Positions 16,385 through 24,194 of a DNA stretch of 25,108 bases are shown piece by piece (within the stretch, counting starts at the first letter, position 1; every line of letters starts with the position of its first letter). The stretch is from Eubacteriales Family XIII. Incertae Sedis bacterium. Its GTDB lineage: Bacteria; Bacillota; Clostridia; Peptostreptococcales; Anaerovoracaceae. The position numbers were made by a program, and so were the translations under genes. The notes under the pieces were generated by a model. That model searched no databases, was not told the origin of the DNA, and saw nothing but the letters and a program-made list of their open reading frames with translations. The DNA is taken from positions 1 through 25,108 of the forward strand of contig JAISZM010000097.1 of the NCBI GenBank assembly GCA_031269205.1. The letters are read 5' to 3'.

Positions 16385-16413
16385 TTGAACATGAGTTCTT
16401 ATTGTGATAAAAT
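16385..16413 (+). promoter_or_regulatory. Promoter of the radical SAM DNA-modification cassette
   Basis: TTGAAC (16385-16390), exactly 17 bp, TAAAAT (16408-16413), ending 46 bases before the ATG. Confidence 0.65.
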
Positions 16414-16459
16414 CAGAAACGTAAGTTTGCGGTATGTTGTATGAAGGGAAACTTGCGTT

Positions 16460-17974
16460 ATGAACGGCGTTACCATGGACAAACTCACCGTGCTCGGTGA
16501 AGGGGCGAAGTACGATGTTTCGTGCTCGTCGAGCGGGGCGGACAGGAGCAATATCGGACGCATCGGAAGCACTGCTTGCGCGGGCGTCTGCCACAGCTGG
16601 ACGGCTGACGGGCGCTGCATCAGCTTGCTGAAGATACTGCTTTCGAACGACTGCGCGTACGACTGCAAGTATTGCGTCAACAGGCGTTCGGCCGACGTGG
16701 CGCGCCGCAGTTTCGAGCCGCGCGAACTTGCCGATCTGACCATCGAGTTCTATCGGCGCAACTACATAGAGGGCCTTTTCCTCAGTTCGGCCGTCCTCGT
16801 CTCGCCCGACCACACGACCGAGCGCATGTACGAGTGCCTTTGGATTTTGCGCGAGGAGTACGGCTTCGCGGGCTATGTACACGCGAAGATACTGCCCGGT
16901 GTTTCGCCGGAACTCGTGAACATGATTGGTCTCGTCAGCGACAGGCTTTCCGTCAATATAGAGTTCCCTTCCGAAGACAGCCTCGCGCGGCTCGCGCCAC
17001 AGAAACGGCCGGACGGGATACTCGGACCCATGCGGCAGATTACGGAAACGCAGGCTGAGTATAGAACGCTCTCCGCGCCGGGATTCATGGGCAAGCTCGG
17101 CCCGTCGTCGGGCGGGCCGAGCCGATTCGCCATGCCGTCCGGTAATAACGGCCGCGTCTCAACGAGCGGCATCGCCCCGAATCCTACGGTCAACGCCTCT
17201 CCGTTCTCTCCCTCGTCGTCGCCGGCGCCGGCGTACAGTTTTCTTTCAGCCAAAAGAGGGAAGAGAGGGAAATACAGAGAGCGTTTCGCGCCCGCGGGGC
17301 AGACGACGCAGATGATCGTCGGCGCGTCAGGTGAGAGCGACCTGCACATCATACGGACGTCAGAGGCGTTGTATCACCGGTTTTCCTTGAAGAGGGTCTA
17401 CTTCTCGGCCTACATCCCCGTCGTGTCTGCACCCGCGCTGCCTGACCTTATGACGCCGCCGCCGCTGAAGCGCGAACACCGGCTGTATCAGGCGGATTGG
17501 CTGTTGCGGTTCTACGGGTTCCGCGCGGACGAGATACTTTCGGAGGGCGAACCCGATCTCGATTACGAACTCGACCCGAAGGTGGTCTGGGCGCTGCGCC
17601 ATCTCGAGTTGTTCCCGATCGAAATCAACAAGGCACCGCTCGAAGAACTCTTGCGCATCCCGGGAGTGGGCAACACGTCGGCCACGCGTATCACGCGCCA
17701 GCGTCGCGAGGCGGCCGTCAGGTACGACGATCTGAAGAAGATGGGCGTCGCGTTGAAACGCGCGAAATACTTCCTCACGTGTTCGGGCCGCTACTATGGC
17801 GACAGCGAGTTAGAACCGTGTTACATCCGCGACAGACTGACGCAGGCGGGGCCGCAGGCAAACCCGAGGAGAAGCATCGCCGCGCCCCTGCTCGACGGCG
17901 CGAAGATAAGAAGCGGCCTCGCGGGCGCCGCTTCCGCGCAGATATCCATGTTCGAAGCGCTCGCCAAAACGTGA
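16460..17974 (+). CDS. Putative DNA modification/repair radical SAM protein with C-terminal HhH
   Basis: The protein has the radical SAM cluster site CAYDCKYC (Cys65, Cys69, Cys72), MDKLTVLGEGAKYDVSCSSSG near the start and RFAPAGQTTQMIVGA (about 275-289). A helix-hairpin-helix DNA-binding motif follows: INKAPLEELLRIPGVGNTSATRI (389-411). These fit the uncharacterised family annotated as putative DNA modification/repair radical SAM protein (TIGR03916), usually encoded beside a UDG-linked partner. Family members are about 410-430 residues; this one is 504 because of a Gly/Pro/Ser-rich insertion at about 203-270 (17066-17269). A cysteine-rich stretch (Cys22, Cys40, Cys44, Cys53) precedes the radical SAM site. 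GAAGGGA precedes ATG 16460 by about 10 bases; ATG 16475 is in frame. Its stop overlaps the next start. Confidence 0.85.
   Translation: MNGVTMDKLTVLGEGAKYDVSCSSSGADRSNIGRIGSTACAGVCHSWTADGRCISLLKILLSNDCAYDCKYCVNRRSADVARRSFEPRELADLTIEFYRRNYIEGLFLSSAVLVSPDHTTERMYECLWILREEYGFAGYVHAKILPGVSPELVNMIGLVSDRLSVNIEFPSEDSLARLAPQKRPDGILGPMRQITETQAEYRTLSAPGFMGKLGPSSGGPSRFAMPSGNNGRVSTSGIAPNPTVNASPFSPSSSPAPAYSFLSAKRGKRGKYRERFAPAGQTTQMIVGASGESDLHIIRTSEALYHRFSLKRVYFSAYIPVVSAPALPDLMTPPPLKREHRLYQADWLLRFYGFRADEILSEGEPDLDYELDPKVVWALRHLELFPIEINKAPLEELLRIPGVGNTSATRITRQRREAAVRYDDLKKMGVALKRAKYFLTCSGRYYGDSELEPCYIRDRLTQAGPQANPRRSIAAPLLDGAKIRSGLAGAASAQISMFEALAKT
17095..17122. repeat. Palindrome inside the radical SAM insertion
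   Basis: Arms GCTCGGCCCG and CGGGCCGAGC are perfect 10-bp complements separated by 8 bases. The palindrome lies near the start of the low-complexity segment that is absent from the family. Confidence 0.6.
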
Positions 17975-18774
17975 TGATCTACCTCTACGACGGCACATTC
18001 GATGGGTTTTTGACCTGCGTATACGAGCACTATTATGCGGAGAAGGCCGACGGCATCCACCCGCCCGGCGCCTATCAGCCCGACCTGCTCGTCGCGTCAC
18101 GCGCGGTCGATACCGACGAAGAAAAGGCGGGCAAGGTCGAGGCCGCCATACGCGACAAGATATCGCCGCACGCCCTCGCGCGCGTCTACCGCGTTTTTCG
18201 CACGAGCGTGGACGAGAAGGAGATGCTGCTGCTGAATTACATAAGATTTTGTTTCAAAGGTGGACTCGGCGCGACTTTTCTGCACACGCATCCGGCCGTA
18301 CTCCCCATCGACGCGGCCGAGCTGAAAATCGGCAACGAGGCGCATCGTCTCTGCGGACTCATACGCTTTTCCGCAGTCGCGGCGGCGGACGACATGGTTT
18401 CGGAGTCGTCCATCGCCCCCGCGCACCGGAACGGCCAGCGCGAGATACTCTACGCGCAGGTCAGCCCCGACCACGAGGTGCTCGAGTTCATCGCCCCGCA
18501 TTTTGCCGACCGCTTCAAAAACGACCCCTTTATCATCCATGACACGAAGCGAGGCAAGGCCGTCATCGCGTGGCAAAAACGGTGGCATATAGCGGATTTT
18601 ACGGAGCGGGACGCGGCGTTGCTCACCAACACGGCAAGCGAGGAAGCATACCGGAATATGTGGCGCGGCTACTTCGACACCCTCGCGATCAGAGAGAGGA
18701 CGAACCCGCGCTGCCAAAGAAACCTCATGCCCGCCCGCTACTGGCGATACCTGCCCGAGATGCAGCTCAGGTAA
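17974..18774 (+). CDS. Probable DNA metabolism protein (TIGR03915/DUF4130-like partner of the radical SAM protein)
   Basis: The 266-residue protein starts MIYLYDGTFDGFLTCVYEHYY and ends RNLMPARYWRYLPEM, the two conserved ends of the family always found with the radical SAM protein above. In some genomes this domain is fused to a uracil-DNA glycosylase domain; that domain is absent here. It shares one base with the upstream stop (TGATG), so the two are translationally coupled. Between LIRF and ILYAQVSPDHEVLEFIAPHFADRF there are about 20 extra residues (18367-18440), containing a 7-bp palindrome (GGACGAC/GTCGTCC, 18387-18411); the family normally has a short loop. Function is unproven; DNA repair or base modification is inferred from the partner. 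Confidence 0.82.
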   Translation: MIYLYDGTFDGFLTCVYEHYYAEKADGIHPPGAYQPDLLVASRAVDTDEEKAGKVEAAIRDKISPHALARVYRVFRTSVDEKEMLLLNYIRFCFKGGLGATFLHTHPAVLPIDAAELKIGNEAHRLCGLIRFSAVAAADDMVSESSIAPAHRNGQREILYAQVSPDHEVLEFIAPHFADRFKNDPFIIHDTKRGKAVIAWQKRWHIADFTERDAALLTNTASEEAYRNMWRGYFDTLAIRERTNPRCQRNLMPARYWRYLPEMQLR

Positions 18775-18837
18775 TCGAGAGATTGCCGACTCAATCCGCC
18801 GCCGGTTAACTTATTCGTGAGTTCTCTGCAAATCCAA

Positions 18838-19065
18838 TCATTGCGCAGCGATTTCTTTTCGCACTATATCCGAAATAAGTTCGGAAGGAGAGCGCTTTGT
18901 GGCGATTGACTTAGCCGTCAGATACTTGGATGTGAACGAATCGAGGGAAACGACCATCGCTTCCTGTTGTGCGAAAATTCCCGGCTTATCGGGATTTATC
19001 TTCGGCGTGGTCTTTGTGTATAATTCATCCAGGCGAGCGGCCTCTTCTTCTGTCATTTTAGCCAT
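18838..19065 (-). CDS. Probable antitoxin of a type II toxin-antitoxin pair
   Basis: The 75-residue protein begins MAKMTEEEAARLDELYTKTTPK and ends SPSELISDIVRKEIAAQ, an acidic N terminus and a helical C terminus as in ribbon-helix-helix antitoxins. It lies 7 bp after the toxin-like gene in the same transcript, with AGAGG about 10 bases before its ATG and overlapping the toxin's end. Toxin-first order with a tight gap is typical of BrnT/BrnA-type modules. The family assignment is by general resemblance only. Confidence 0.6.
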   Translation of the reverse strand: MAKMTEEEAARLDELYTKTTPKINPDKPGIFAQQEAMVVSLDSFTSKYLTAKSIATKRSPSELISDIVRKEIAAQ

Positions 19066-19072
19066 TTCGATT

Positions 19073-19330
19073 CTACCTCTTAATCAGTTTAATAAACTCT
19101 TTCCTACATTTCATAGCATGAAATATGTTGATGGCGTTACCGCCAATAATATTGTACATCACTTCGAGCAAATTTCCGTTCGTATCAAATCCCATAACCA
19201 AAAATTTATTTTCAGTGTTTTCAATCGCTCCGTCGAATACGAAGGTCGAGAACGCATTTCGGATATCTGCTTCGGCAATGTCGTGTGCGAAAGCCGATTT
19301 ATTAAAAATGAACGTAACGTTTCCTTGCAA
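19073..19330 (-). CDS. Probable toxin of a type II pair (BrnT-like small protein)
   Basis: The 85-residue protein contains FNKSAFAHDIAEADIRNAF, ENKFLVMGFDTNGNLLEVMYNII and FHAMKCRKEFIKLI. This is the pattern of small BrnT-like RNase-fold toxins (a beta sheet with a charged H-x-x-x-x-R/K tail). The start is TTG 19330, seven bases after AGGAG; there is no nearby ATG. Strong promoter elements lie just upstream. The paired antitoxin-like gene follows after 7 bp. Confidence 0.6.
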   Translation of the reverse strand: MQGNVTFIFNKSAFAHDIAEADIRNAFSTFVFDGAIENTENKFLVMGFDTNGNLLEVMYNIIGGNAINIFHAMKCRKEFIKLIKR

Positions 19331-19358
19331 AATGATCTCCTGTTTTATTTATGTGAAT

Positions 19359-19387
19359 ATTATACCCCTCCAGTAGCTGTCCGTCAA
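19359..19387 (-). promoter_or_regulatory. Near-consensus promoter of the toxin-antitoxin pair
   Basis: Minus-strand TTGACG (19382-19387), 17 bp, TATAAT (19359-19364). This is the best promoter match in the window and ends about 28 bases before the TTG start. Confidence 0.75.
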
Positions 19388-19393
19388 AATCCC

Positions 19394-19422
19394 TTTCCAC
19401 CGCGAGGGTTTTCCTGTATAAT
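19394..19422 (+). promoter_or_regulatory. Promoter of the DUF2628-like membrane protein gene
   Basis: TTTCCA (19394-19399), 17 bp, TATAAT (19417-19422), back-to-back with the toxin-antitoxin promoter only 7 bp away, so occupancy of one could affect the other. Confidence 0.6.
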
Positions 19423-19457
19423 ACTACCTAGGGCTTATCGCAGAAAGGCTACAGACC

Positions 19458-20000
19458 ATGAACGAATCCGAACAGGACAAACAAACTCAGAACGGTACTC
19501 ACGGCGGCTCTTATGAACAGCGGCCGAACAGCTCGTATTCGCAGCGACCCCAACAGCAAGGCCGCCCGTACACGCAGCAATCCCCGCCCCCGAACGGCTC
19601 GTACACGCAGCAACCTCCACCGGTTTACTACGTGGAGCCGCCCGTACCGTCCGAGGTCAGGCGGTGGAACTGGGGCGCGTTCTCCCTCAACTGGATATGG
19701 GGTTGCAGCAACGGGGCTTATCTCGCCCTGCTCTATTTCATCCCTGTGTTCGGGTGGTTTGTGTGGCCCTTCGTGTGCGGCGCGCGCGGCAACATATGGG
19801 CATGGAAGTCGGGCAAATTCAAGGATCTCGACACCTTCCTCACGACTCAGCGCACGTGGAATATCGCCGGCATCATTCTGTTCTGCATCGGTTTGTTGCA
19901 AGTGCTCTTGGTTATACTGATTGTGGCGGGCGCGATCATGGTGCCATGGACCTTCTTCGGAGGTGATACGGGCTACTTTGGATATAACGAATGGGGATGA
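19458..20000 (+). CDS. Small membrane protein with Pro/Gln-rich N terminus (DUF2628-like)
   Basis: The 180-residue protein has a hydrophilic Gln/Pro/Ser/Tyr-rich region (1-60, with repeated YTQQ and PP blocks). Then comes RRWNWGAFSLNWIWGCSNGAYLALL with a first hydrophobic segment, PFVCGARGNIWAWKSGKF, and a second hydrophobic segment (AGIILFCIGLLQVLLVILIV). This layout is common in Firmicutes proteins annotated DUF2628 or, wrongly, ribonuclease G; function is unknown. AAAGG lies about 10 bases before the ATG. It is monocistronic, with its own promoter and a terminator immediately after the stop. Confidence 0.75.
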   Translation: MNESEQDKQTQNGTHGGSYEQRPNSSYSQRPQQQGRPYTQQSPPPNGSYTQQPPPVYYVEPPVPSEVRRWNWGAFSLNWIWGCSNGAYLALLYFIPVFGWFVWPFVCGARGNIWAWKSGKFKDLDTFLTTQRTWNIAGIILFCIGLLQVLLVILIVAGAIMVPWTFFGGDTGYFGYNEWG

Positions 20001-20002
20001 CA

Positions 20003-20027
20003 AATCACCCTCAGGGGTGATTTTTTT
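20003..20027 (+). terminator. Rho-independent terminator after the DUF2628-like gene
   Basis: AATCACCC and GGGTGATT form an 8-bp stem with a 4-nt loop, followed by a run of seven T residues starting within the stem. It begins three bases after the stop codon. Confidence 0.9.
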
Positions 20028-20075
20028 AGGGATAGTGTCAGGTTGTGCGGGGAAAGACAAGCATAGGGAATCTCT

Positions 20076-20117
20076 AAAAACCACGCGTGCGCGGCAAAGC
20101 CGTATGCGTGGAGTTTT
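20076..20117 (+). promoter_or_regulatory. Two-part hairpin before pyrB (possible attenuator)
   Basis: Outer arms CCACGC (20081-20086) and GCGTGG (20106-20111) enclose an inner hairpin CGGC-AAA-GCCG (20092-20102). A-run before and AGTTTT after make it terminator-like in both directions. It lies 30 bases before pyrB. It may attenuate the pyr operon; no PyrR-type antiterminator was identified and the same inner core recurs inside pyrC, so a repeat origin is also possible. Confidence 0.5.
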
Positions 20118-20147
20118 CAGATGTTCTCATAGCCGGGAAGGTGGAAG

Positions 20148-21071
20148 ATGACATTACAGGGACGAAGTTTCATAGAGCCGCCGGACTTCACGACGGAGGA
20201 AACCGAAGAGCTTTTCCGGCTCGCGGAGCGCATCATGAATTCGCCCGGGGACTACGCGGAGCGCGCAAAGGGTCGATTGCTCGCCACGCTCTTCTACGAG
20301 CCTAGTACGCGGACGCGTTTCAGTTTTGAGGCCGCGATGCTGAAACTCGGCGGGCAGGTCATAGGATTCTCCGGCGAGAATGCGAGCTCGGCCGCGAAAG
20401 GCGAGAGCATAGCTGATACGGTCAAGACCGTGGCCTGCTACGCCGACATAGCGGTCATAAGACATCCGAAGGAAGGCTCGGCGAAAGTCGCGGCGCGGAC
20501 GGCGGACATTCCGATCATCAACGGAGGCGACGGCGGACATCAGCATCCGACGCAGACGCTGACGGATCTGCTGACCATAAGAACTGAAAAAGGCCGCTTC
20601 GAAGGTTTGAAGGTCGGACTCTGCGGCGACTTGAAATTCGGGCGCACGGTCCACTCGCTCGTGCGCGCGCTCTGCCGTTACGAGGGGATAGAGTTCATTC
20701 TCATCTCACCGGAAGAACTGCGCGTGCCCGATTACGTTAAAAAGGAAATCGCGAGTGGTTGCGGCGGTTCGTGCCGCGAGGTTGAGCGTATGCAGGATGT
20801 CCTGTCTGAACTCGACATACTCTACATGACCCGCGTGCAAAAGGAGCGGTTCTTCAACGAGGAGGATTACATCAGGCTGAAGGACAGTTACATTCTCGAC
20901 GCTGAGAAGATGCGGCTCGCGCCCGCGGACATGATCGTCATGCACCCGCTCCCGCGTGTCAACGAAATAGCGACGGAGGTGGACGCGGATCCGCGCGCCG
21001 TCTACTTCAAACAGGTGAGGAACGGTATGTACGCGCGCATGGCGCTCATCCTGTCGCTGCTCGGAGTGTGA
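20148..21071 (+). CDS. pyrB: Aspartate carbamoyltransferase catalytic subunit
   Basis: It makes N-carbamoyl-L-aspartate from carbamoyl phosphate and aspartate, the committed step of pyrimidine synthesis. The 307-residue protein has the carbamoyl phosphate site PSTRTR with SFE after it, the HPTQ motif, the aspartate-side TRVQKERF and the terminal MHPLPRVNEI. Length and motifs are standard, and there is no low-complexity insertion. GGAAGGTGG lies 5 bases before the ATG. Followed after 78 bp by pyrI, so the two subunits form the allosteric class B holoenzyme. Confidence 0.96.
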   Translation: MTLQGRSFIEPPDFTTEETEELFRLAERIMNSPGDYAERAKGRLLATLFYEPSTRTRFSFEAAMLKLGGQVIGFSGENASSAAKGESIADTVKTVACYADIAVIRHPKEGSAKVAARTADIPIINGGDGGHQHPTQTLTDLLTIRTEKGRFEGLKVGLCGDLKFGRTVHSLVRALCRYEGIEFILISPEELRVPDYVKKEIASGCGGSCREVERMQDVLSELDILYMTRVQKERFFNEEDYIRLKDSYILDAEKMRLAPADMIVMHPLPRVNEIATEVDADPRAVYFKQVRNGMYARMALILSLLGV

Positions 21072-21149
21072 TGCCAAGGCATCGTCTTACGTCGCTTCGG
21101 CGCGGCATGGTTTGTATCGGCATTTTCGGAGGAAAGGACAGCGCAAGGC

Positions 21150-21569
21150 ATGGAAGTCAACAGTATCGGCAAGGGCATCGTCATTGACCACATCCGCGCG
21201 GGCCAGGGTCTGAAGGTACTCTCATACCTCGGCGTGGACACATCGAAGGATACGGTCGCTCTCATCATGAACGCGACGAGCGCGAAACACGGTCGCAAGG
21301 ACATCATCAAGATAGAGAACCTCACGGACGTCGACATCGCTGCCCTCGGACTCTTCGACCACAGCGCAACCGTAAACGTCATCGAAAACGGCAGGATAAG
21401 GCAGAAAATACACTTGAGTCTGCCCGAGACGGTGAAGGACGTCATAAAATGCAGAAACCCGCGCTGCGTCACCTCCGTCGAGCCGTCCATACCGCACATC
21501 TTCCACCTCGTCGACGCGGAGCGCGAGGAATACCGCTGCGAATACTGCGACGAGATCGTGCGGTTGTGA
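21150..21569 (+). CDS. pyrI: Aspartate carbamoyltransferase regulatory subunit
   Basis: The 139-residue protein carries the nucleotide-binding allosteric domain (VNSIGKGIVIDHIRAGQG at the start) and the zinc domain with four cysteines (CRNPRC and CEYC), which contacts PyrB. It should bind CTP/ATP and tune PyrB activity. GGAGGAAAGG is 12-20 bases before the ATG, with a closer AAGG. Presence of PyrI beside PyrB is usual in Clostridia as well as Gammaproteobacteria. Confidence 0.95.
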   Translation: MEVNSIGKGIVIDHIRAGQGLKVLSYLGVDTSKDTVALIMNATSAKHGRKDIIKIENLTDVDIAALGLFDHSATVNVIENGRIRQKIHLSLPETVKDVIKCRNPRCVTSVEPSIPHIFHLVDAEREEYRCEYCDEIVRL

Positions 21570-21608
21570 GCGGGCGCGCCGCGGCGCAACCAGACGGCGG
21601 GGCAAGGC

Positions 21609-23180
21609 ATGATGATTATCAAGAGAATAAAAATGGCGGAACGCGGGGACGACGAAACCTACGATGTCACGATCCACAATAGAGTAATAACATCGGTGGT
21701 CCCGTCGGGAGACGGCTCGGATCCGCAGAGCGGCGGTGCGCGTTGGTACCGCGGAGACACCGAATCGTCAAGGGGCGTTTTGTGTACACCGGATACCGGC
21801 GCGATCGCGCAGGGGATGGATTCTTCCCCGCCCGGCGCGGACGGCAAAGCCGCCCGCGCCTCATCCGTCCGCGAAGACTCCCTCGTCATCGACGGCGGCG
21901 GTCTCTATCTCGCCCCCGGTTTCGTAGATATGCACGTTCACTTTCGCGACCCCGGATTCCCGGAGAAAGAGGAGATCGCGAGCGGCAGCCGCGCGGCATC
22001 TCGCGGCGGCTACACGACGGTCTGCTGTATGCCGAACACCTCGCCCGCCATCGACGACGCGGAAACCGTGGAGTATGTGGACGCGCGCGGGCGCGCCGCC
22101 GGCCTCGTGAACGTATTCGCCGTCGGCGCGCTCACCGTCGGGCAGAGAGGCGCGGAGCTGGCGGATATGGCGGGCATGGACGCCGCCGACACCCTCTGCC
22201 GCGAACTGACGAGGCACGGCATAGCCGGAGTTTCCGAGGATGGCAAAAGCCTCATGGACGAAGGACTTATGCGCAAGGCTCTCCTGCTCGCAAAGAGCCT
22301 CGGTCTGCCCCTCATGGATCACGCGGAGGACAGCGCGCTCGCGGGCGGCTGCGTCAACGAGGGCAGGGTGTCCGAAAAGCTCGGCGTCAGGGGCTTGCCC
22401 GCGCGCGCTGAGACGAACATCATCGAAAGGGATATCCGGCTGGCCTCCGAAACGGGCGCGCGCGTTCACCTTCAGCACGTCAGCACGGCGGCGGGAGTAG
22501 CGCTTATAAGGAAGGCAAAAGCGGCGGGCGTATCCATTACCGCCGAAACTGCCCCGCACCACTTCACGCTCACGGAGGATCTGTTGCTCGCCCTACCCCC
22601 CGGAAGGCGAGCGTCCGCGAAGATGAACCCCCCGCTCCGCACGGAAGCGGACAGGCTCGCGATCATAGAGGGTCTGGCCGACGGCACGATAGACGCCATA
22701 GCGACCGACCACGCCCCGCACGAGGCGGAGGCGAAAGCGCTTCCTCTCGAACAAGCGCCCTTCGGCATAGTCGGCCTTGAGACCGCCTTCGCCGCGTCAT
22801 ACACGGAACTCGTACTGAGAGGCCCGCTGACCCTGCCGCAACTGATAGACAAGATGAGTACAACGCCCGCGCGCCTCATAGGACTCGGGACACTTGGGAC
22901 ACTTGGGGACGGTACGATTTTGTCACACGGGACACCCGGGGACGATCCGGTTTTGTCACGTCAACAGTCAGAAACCCTCCGCCTCGGCCGGGGCGAAGTG
23001 CGCGAAGGCGCCGTCGCCGACCTCGCGCTCCTCGAACTTGAGACGCCCTACCGAATAGACAGCGCCTCCTTCGCCTCGAAAGGCAAAAACACCCCCTTCG
23101 ACGGTTGCGAAGTCCGCAGCCGGGTTCTCATGACCATCCGCGGCGGGAAAGTGACCTGCGACGCGCGCGGGTTGGTTTAG
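21609..23180 (+). CDS. pyrC: Dihydroorotase, class I, with two in-frame insertions
   Basis: It cyclises carbamoyl aspartate to dihydroorotate. Zinc and substrate motifs are intact: DMHVHFRDPG (His109/His111), MPNTSPAIDD, LMDHAED, LQHVST, ETAPHHFTLTEDLL, KMNPPLRTEADR and ATDHAPHE. At 523 residues it is about 95 longer than usual (about 425-430). The excess sits in two places. Residues 32-90 (21702-21878) are Gly/Asp/Ser-rich, between the N-terminal beta sandwich and the VIDGGGLYLAPGFVDMHVH strand. The second is at 22887-22970, between ARLIGLG and RGEVREGAVADLAL, and consists mainly of two 33-bp tandem repeats read as GTLGDGTILSH and GTPGDDPVLSR. All catalytic residues precede the second insertion, so activity is plausible. 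AAGGC directly precedes the ATG pair. Confidence 0.95.
   Translation: MMIIKRIKMAERGDDETYDVTIHNRVITSVVPSGDGSDPQSGGARWYRGDTESSRGVLCTPDTGAIAQGMDSSPPGADGKAARASSVREDSLVIDGGGLYLAPGFVDMHVHFRDPGFPEKEEIASGSRAASRGGYTTVCCMPNTSPAIDDAETVEYVDARGRAAGLVNVFAVGALTVGQRGAELADMAGMDAADTLCRELTRHGIAGVSEDGKSLMDEGLMRKALLLAKSLGLPLMDHAEDSALAGGCVNEGRVSEKLGVRGLPARAETNIIERDIRLASETGARVHLQHVSTAAGVALIRKAKAAGVSITAETAPHHFTLTEDLLLALPPGRRASAKMNPPLRTEADRLAIIEGLADGTIDAIATDHAPHEAEAKALPLEQAPFGIVGLETAFAASYTELVLRGPLTLPQLIDKMSTTPARLIGLGTLGTLGDGTILSHGTPGDDPVLSRQQSETLRLGRGEVREGAVADLALLELETPYRIDSASFASKGKNTPFDGCEVRSRVLMTIRGGKVTCDARGLV
21834..21860. repeat. Palindrome inside the N-terminal pyrC insertion
   Basis: Arms GGCGCGGACGGC and GCCGCCCGCGCC pair at 11 of 12 positions around an AAA loop. 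The inner core CGGCAAAGCCG is identical to that of the hairpin before pyrB (20092-20102). Confidence 0.6.
22887..22961 (+). repeat. REP-like 33-bp tandem repeats within pyrC
   Basis: A 9-bp partial unit is followed by two 33-bp units (22896-22928 and 22929-22961), beginning GGGACACTTGGGGACGG and GGGACACCCGGGGACGA and ending TTTTGTCAC. Each unit is 11 codons, so the frame of pyrC is kept. The first unit matches the pyrK repeat almost exactly. Confidence 0.85.
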
Positions 23181-23234
23181 AGATCTCGACGAAACATTCG
23201 TAGATACCGAACAGGTTTCCCCGTGAATAGTCAC

Positions 23235-24041
23235 TCACAGACCTCTGTTACCGAAGAAAAACAACAGCAACACGACAAAAGCCAACAGTATCCGGTACAC
23301 CCCGAAAACCTTGAGATCCTTGCGCGCCAGATATTTCAGCATGAATCCGATCGCCGCCATGCCCGCCACAAACGCCACCAGGTTGGAGATCGCCAGGGTC
23401 TGCAAATTATCCATCAGATAGGCGCGGTCGCTCGAACTTATGAACAGCTTTGCCGCCACTCCAAGCATGATCGGGATCGAGGCCAAGAAACTGTATTCCG
23501 CCGCCTCGCGCGTGGGCAGGCCGCAGAGCCGCCCGGCGATGATGGTCGAGCCGGAACGCGACACTCCCGGAATCAACGCAACTGATTGCACCAGCCCGAT
23601 GATCAGCGCCCGCCAAGGAGTGAGTCCCGCGCCGTTTTCCACCCGGTCGGCTCGAGGAAGTTTTTCTAAAAACAACATGACGGCGCCGACCAGGGACAGG
23701 GCCACCACCACCGTGACAACGCTGCCAAAGAACGGATTTTCATTGATGAAGCCGGACAGCGCCAACCCGATAATGCCCGCCGGCACAGAGGTGATTATCA
23801 GGTTGCGCGCCAGTTTGAAATCATGATTTTTGAAGACATCGACGAGAATGTCACGGATTTTCGAACGGAAAAATACGATCAGCGCCAACAGCGTGCCGAT
23901 ATTGATAAACTCCAAAAACGAGTGGTCGCTCTCACCGGAAAACACGTTCTGCAACAGAACCTCGTGCCCGGACGAGCTGACCGGAATAAACTCCGTTAAC
24001 CCCTGCGTCAAACCTTGGAGAACACTTTCGAAAATAGTCAT
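23235..24041 (-). CDS. uppP: Undecaprenyl-diphosphatase (UppP/BacA)
   Basis: The 268-residue membrane protein recycles undecaprenyl pyrophosphate to the monophosphate carrier for peptidoglycan and other wall polymers; overexpression is known to give bacitracin resistance. It has the two family catalytic motifs, GLTEFIPVSSSGH near residue 14 and PGVSRSGSTI mid-protein, and about eight hydrophobic segments. AGGTT lies a few bases before the ATG, a modest ribosome site. It lies on the minus strand between pyrC and pyrK, separating the pyr genes; its stop is 55 bp from pyrC's stop and no clear terminator is seen between them. Confidence 0.95.
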   Translation of the reverse strand: MTIFESVLQGLTQGLTEFIPVSSSGHEVLLQNVFSGESDHSFLEFINIGTLLALIVFFRSKIRDILVDVFKNHDFKLARNLIITSVPAGIIGLALSGFINENPFFGSVVTVVVALSLVGAVMLFLEKLPRADRVENGAGLTPWRALIIGLVQSVALIPGVSRSGSTIIAGRLCGLPTREAAEYSFLASIPIMLGVAAKLFISSSDRAYLMDNLQTLAISNLVAFVAGMAAIGFMLKYLARKDLKVFGVYRILLAFVVLLLFFFGNRGL

Positions 24042-24143
24042 AAACCTAACCTGCCTGTCTGCTGTCCCGTCGGCGAAATCTCACGTAGCCCGACGGACGA
24101 TGCGAAGTAAAAATAACTGTCCGTTGCACCAGCAACTCAAAAC

Positions 24144-24171
24144 ATTTTACCGTAAGTCGGCGGTAAAACAA
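24144..24171 (-). promoter_or_regulatory. Candidate uppP promoter
   Basis: Minus-strand TTGTTT (24166-24171), 16 bp, TAAAAT (24144-24149). The -10 and spacer coincide with an 8-bp inverted repeat TTTTACCG/CGGTAAAA, which could be a protein-binding site. Confidence 0.5.
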
Positions 24172-24194
24172 ACCCCTAATGGTTCTAGGTGGAT

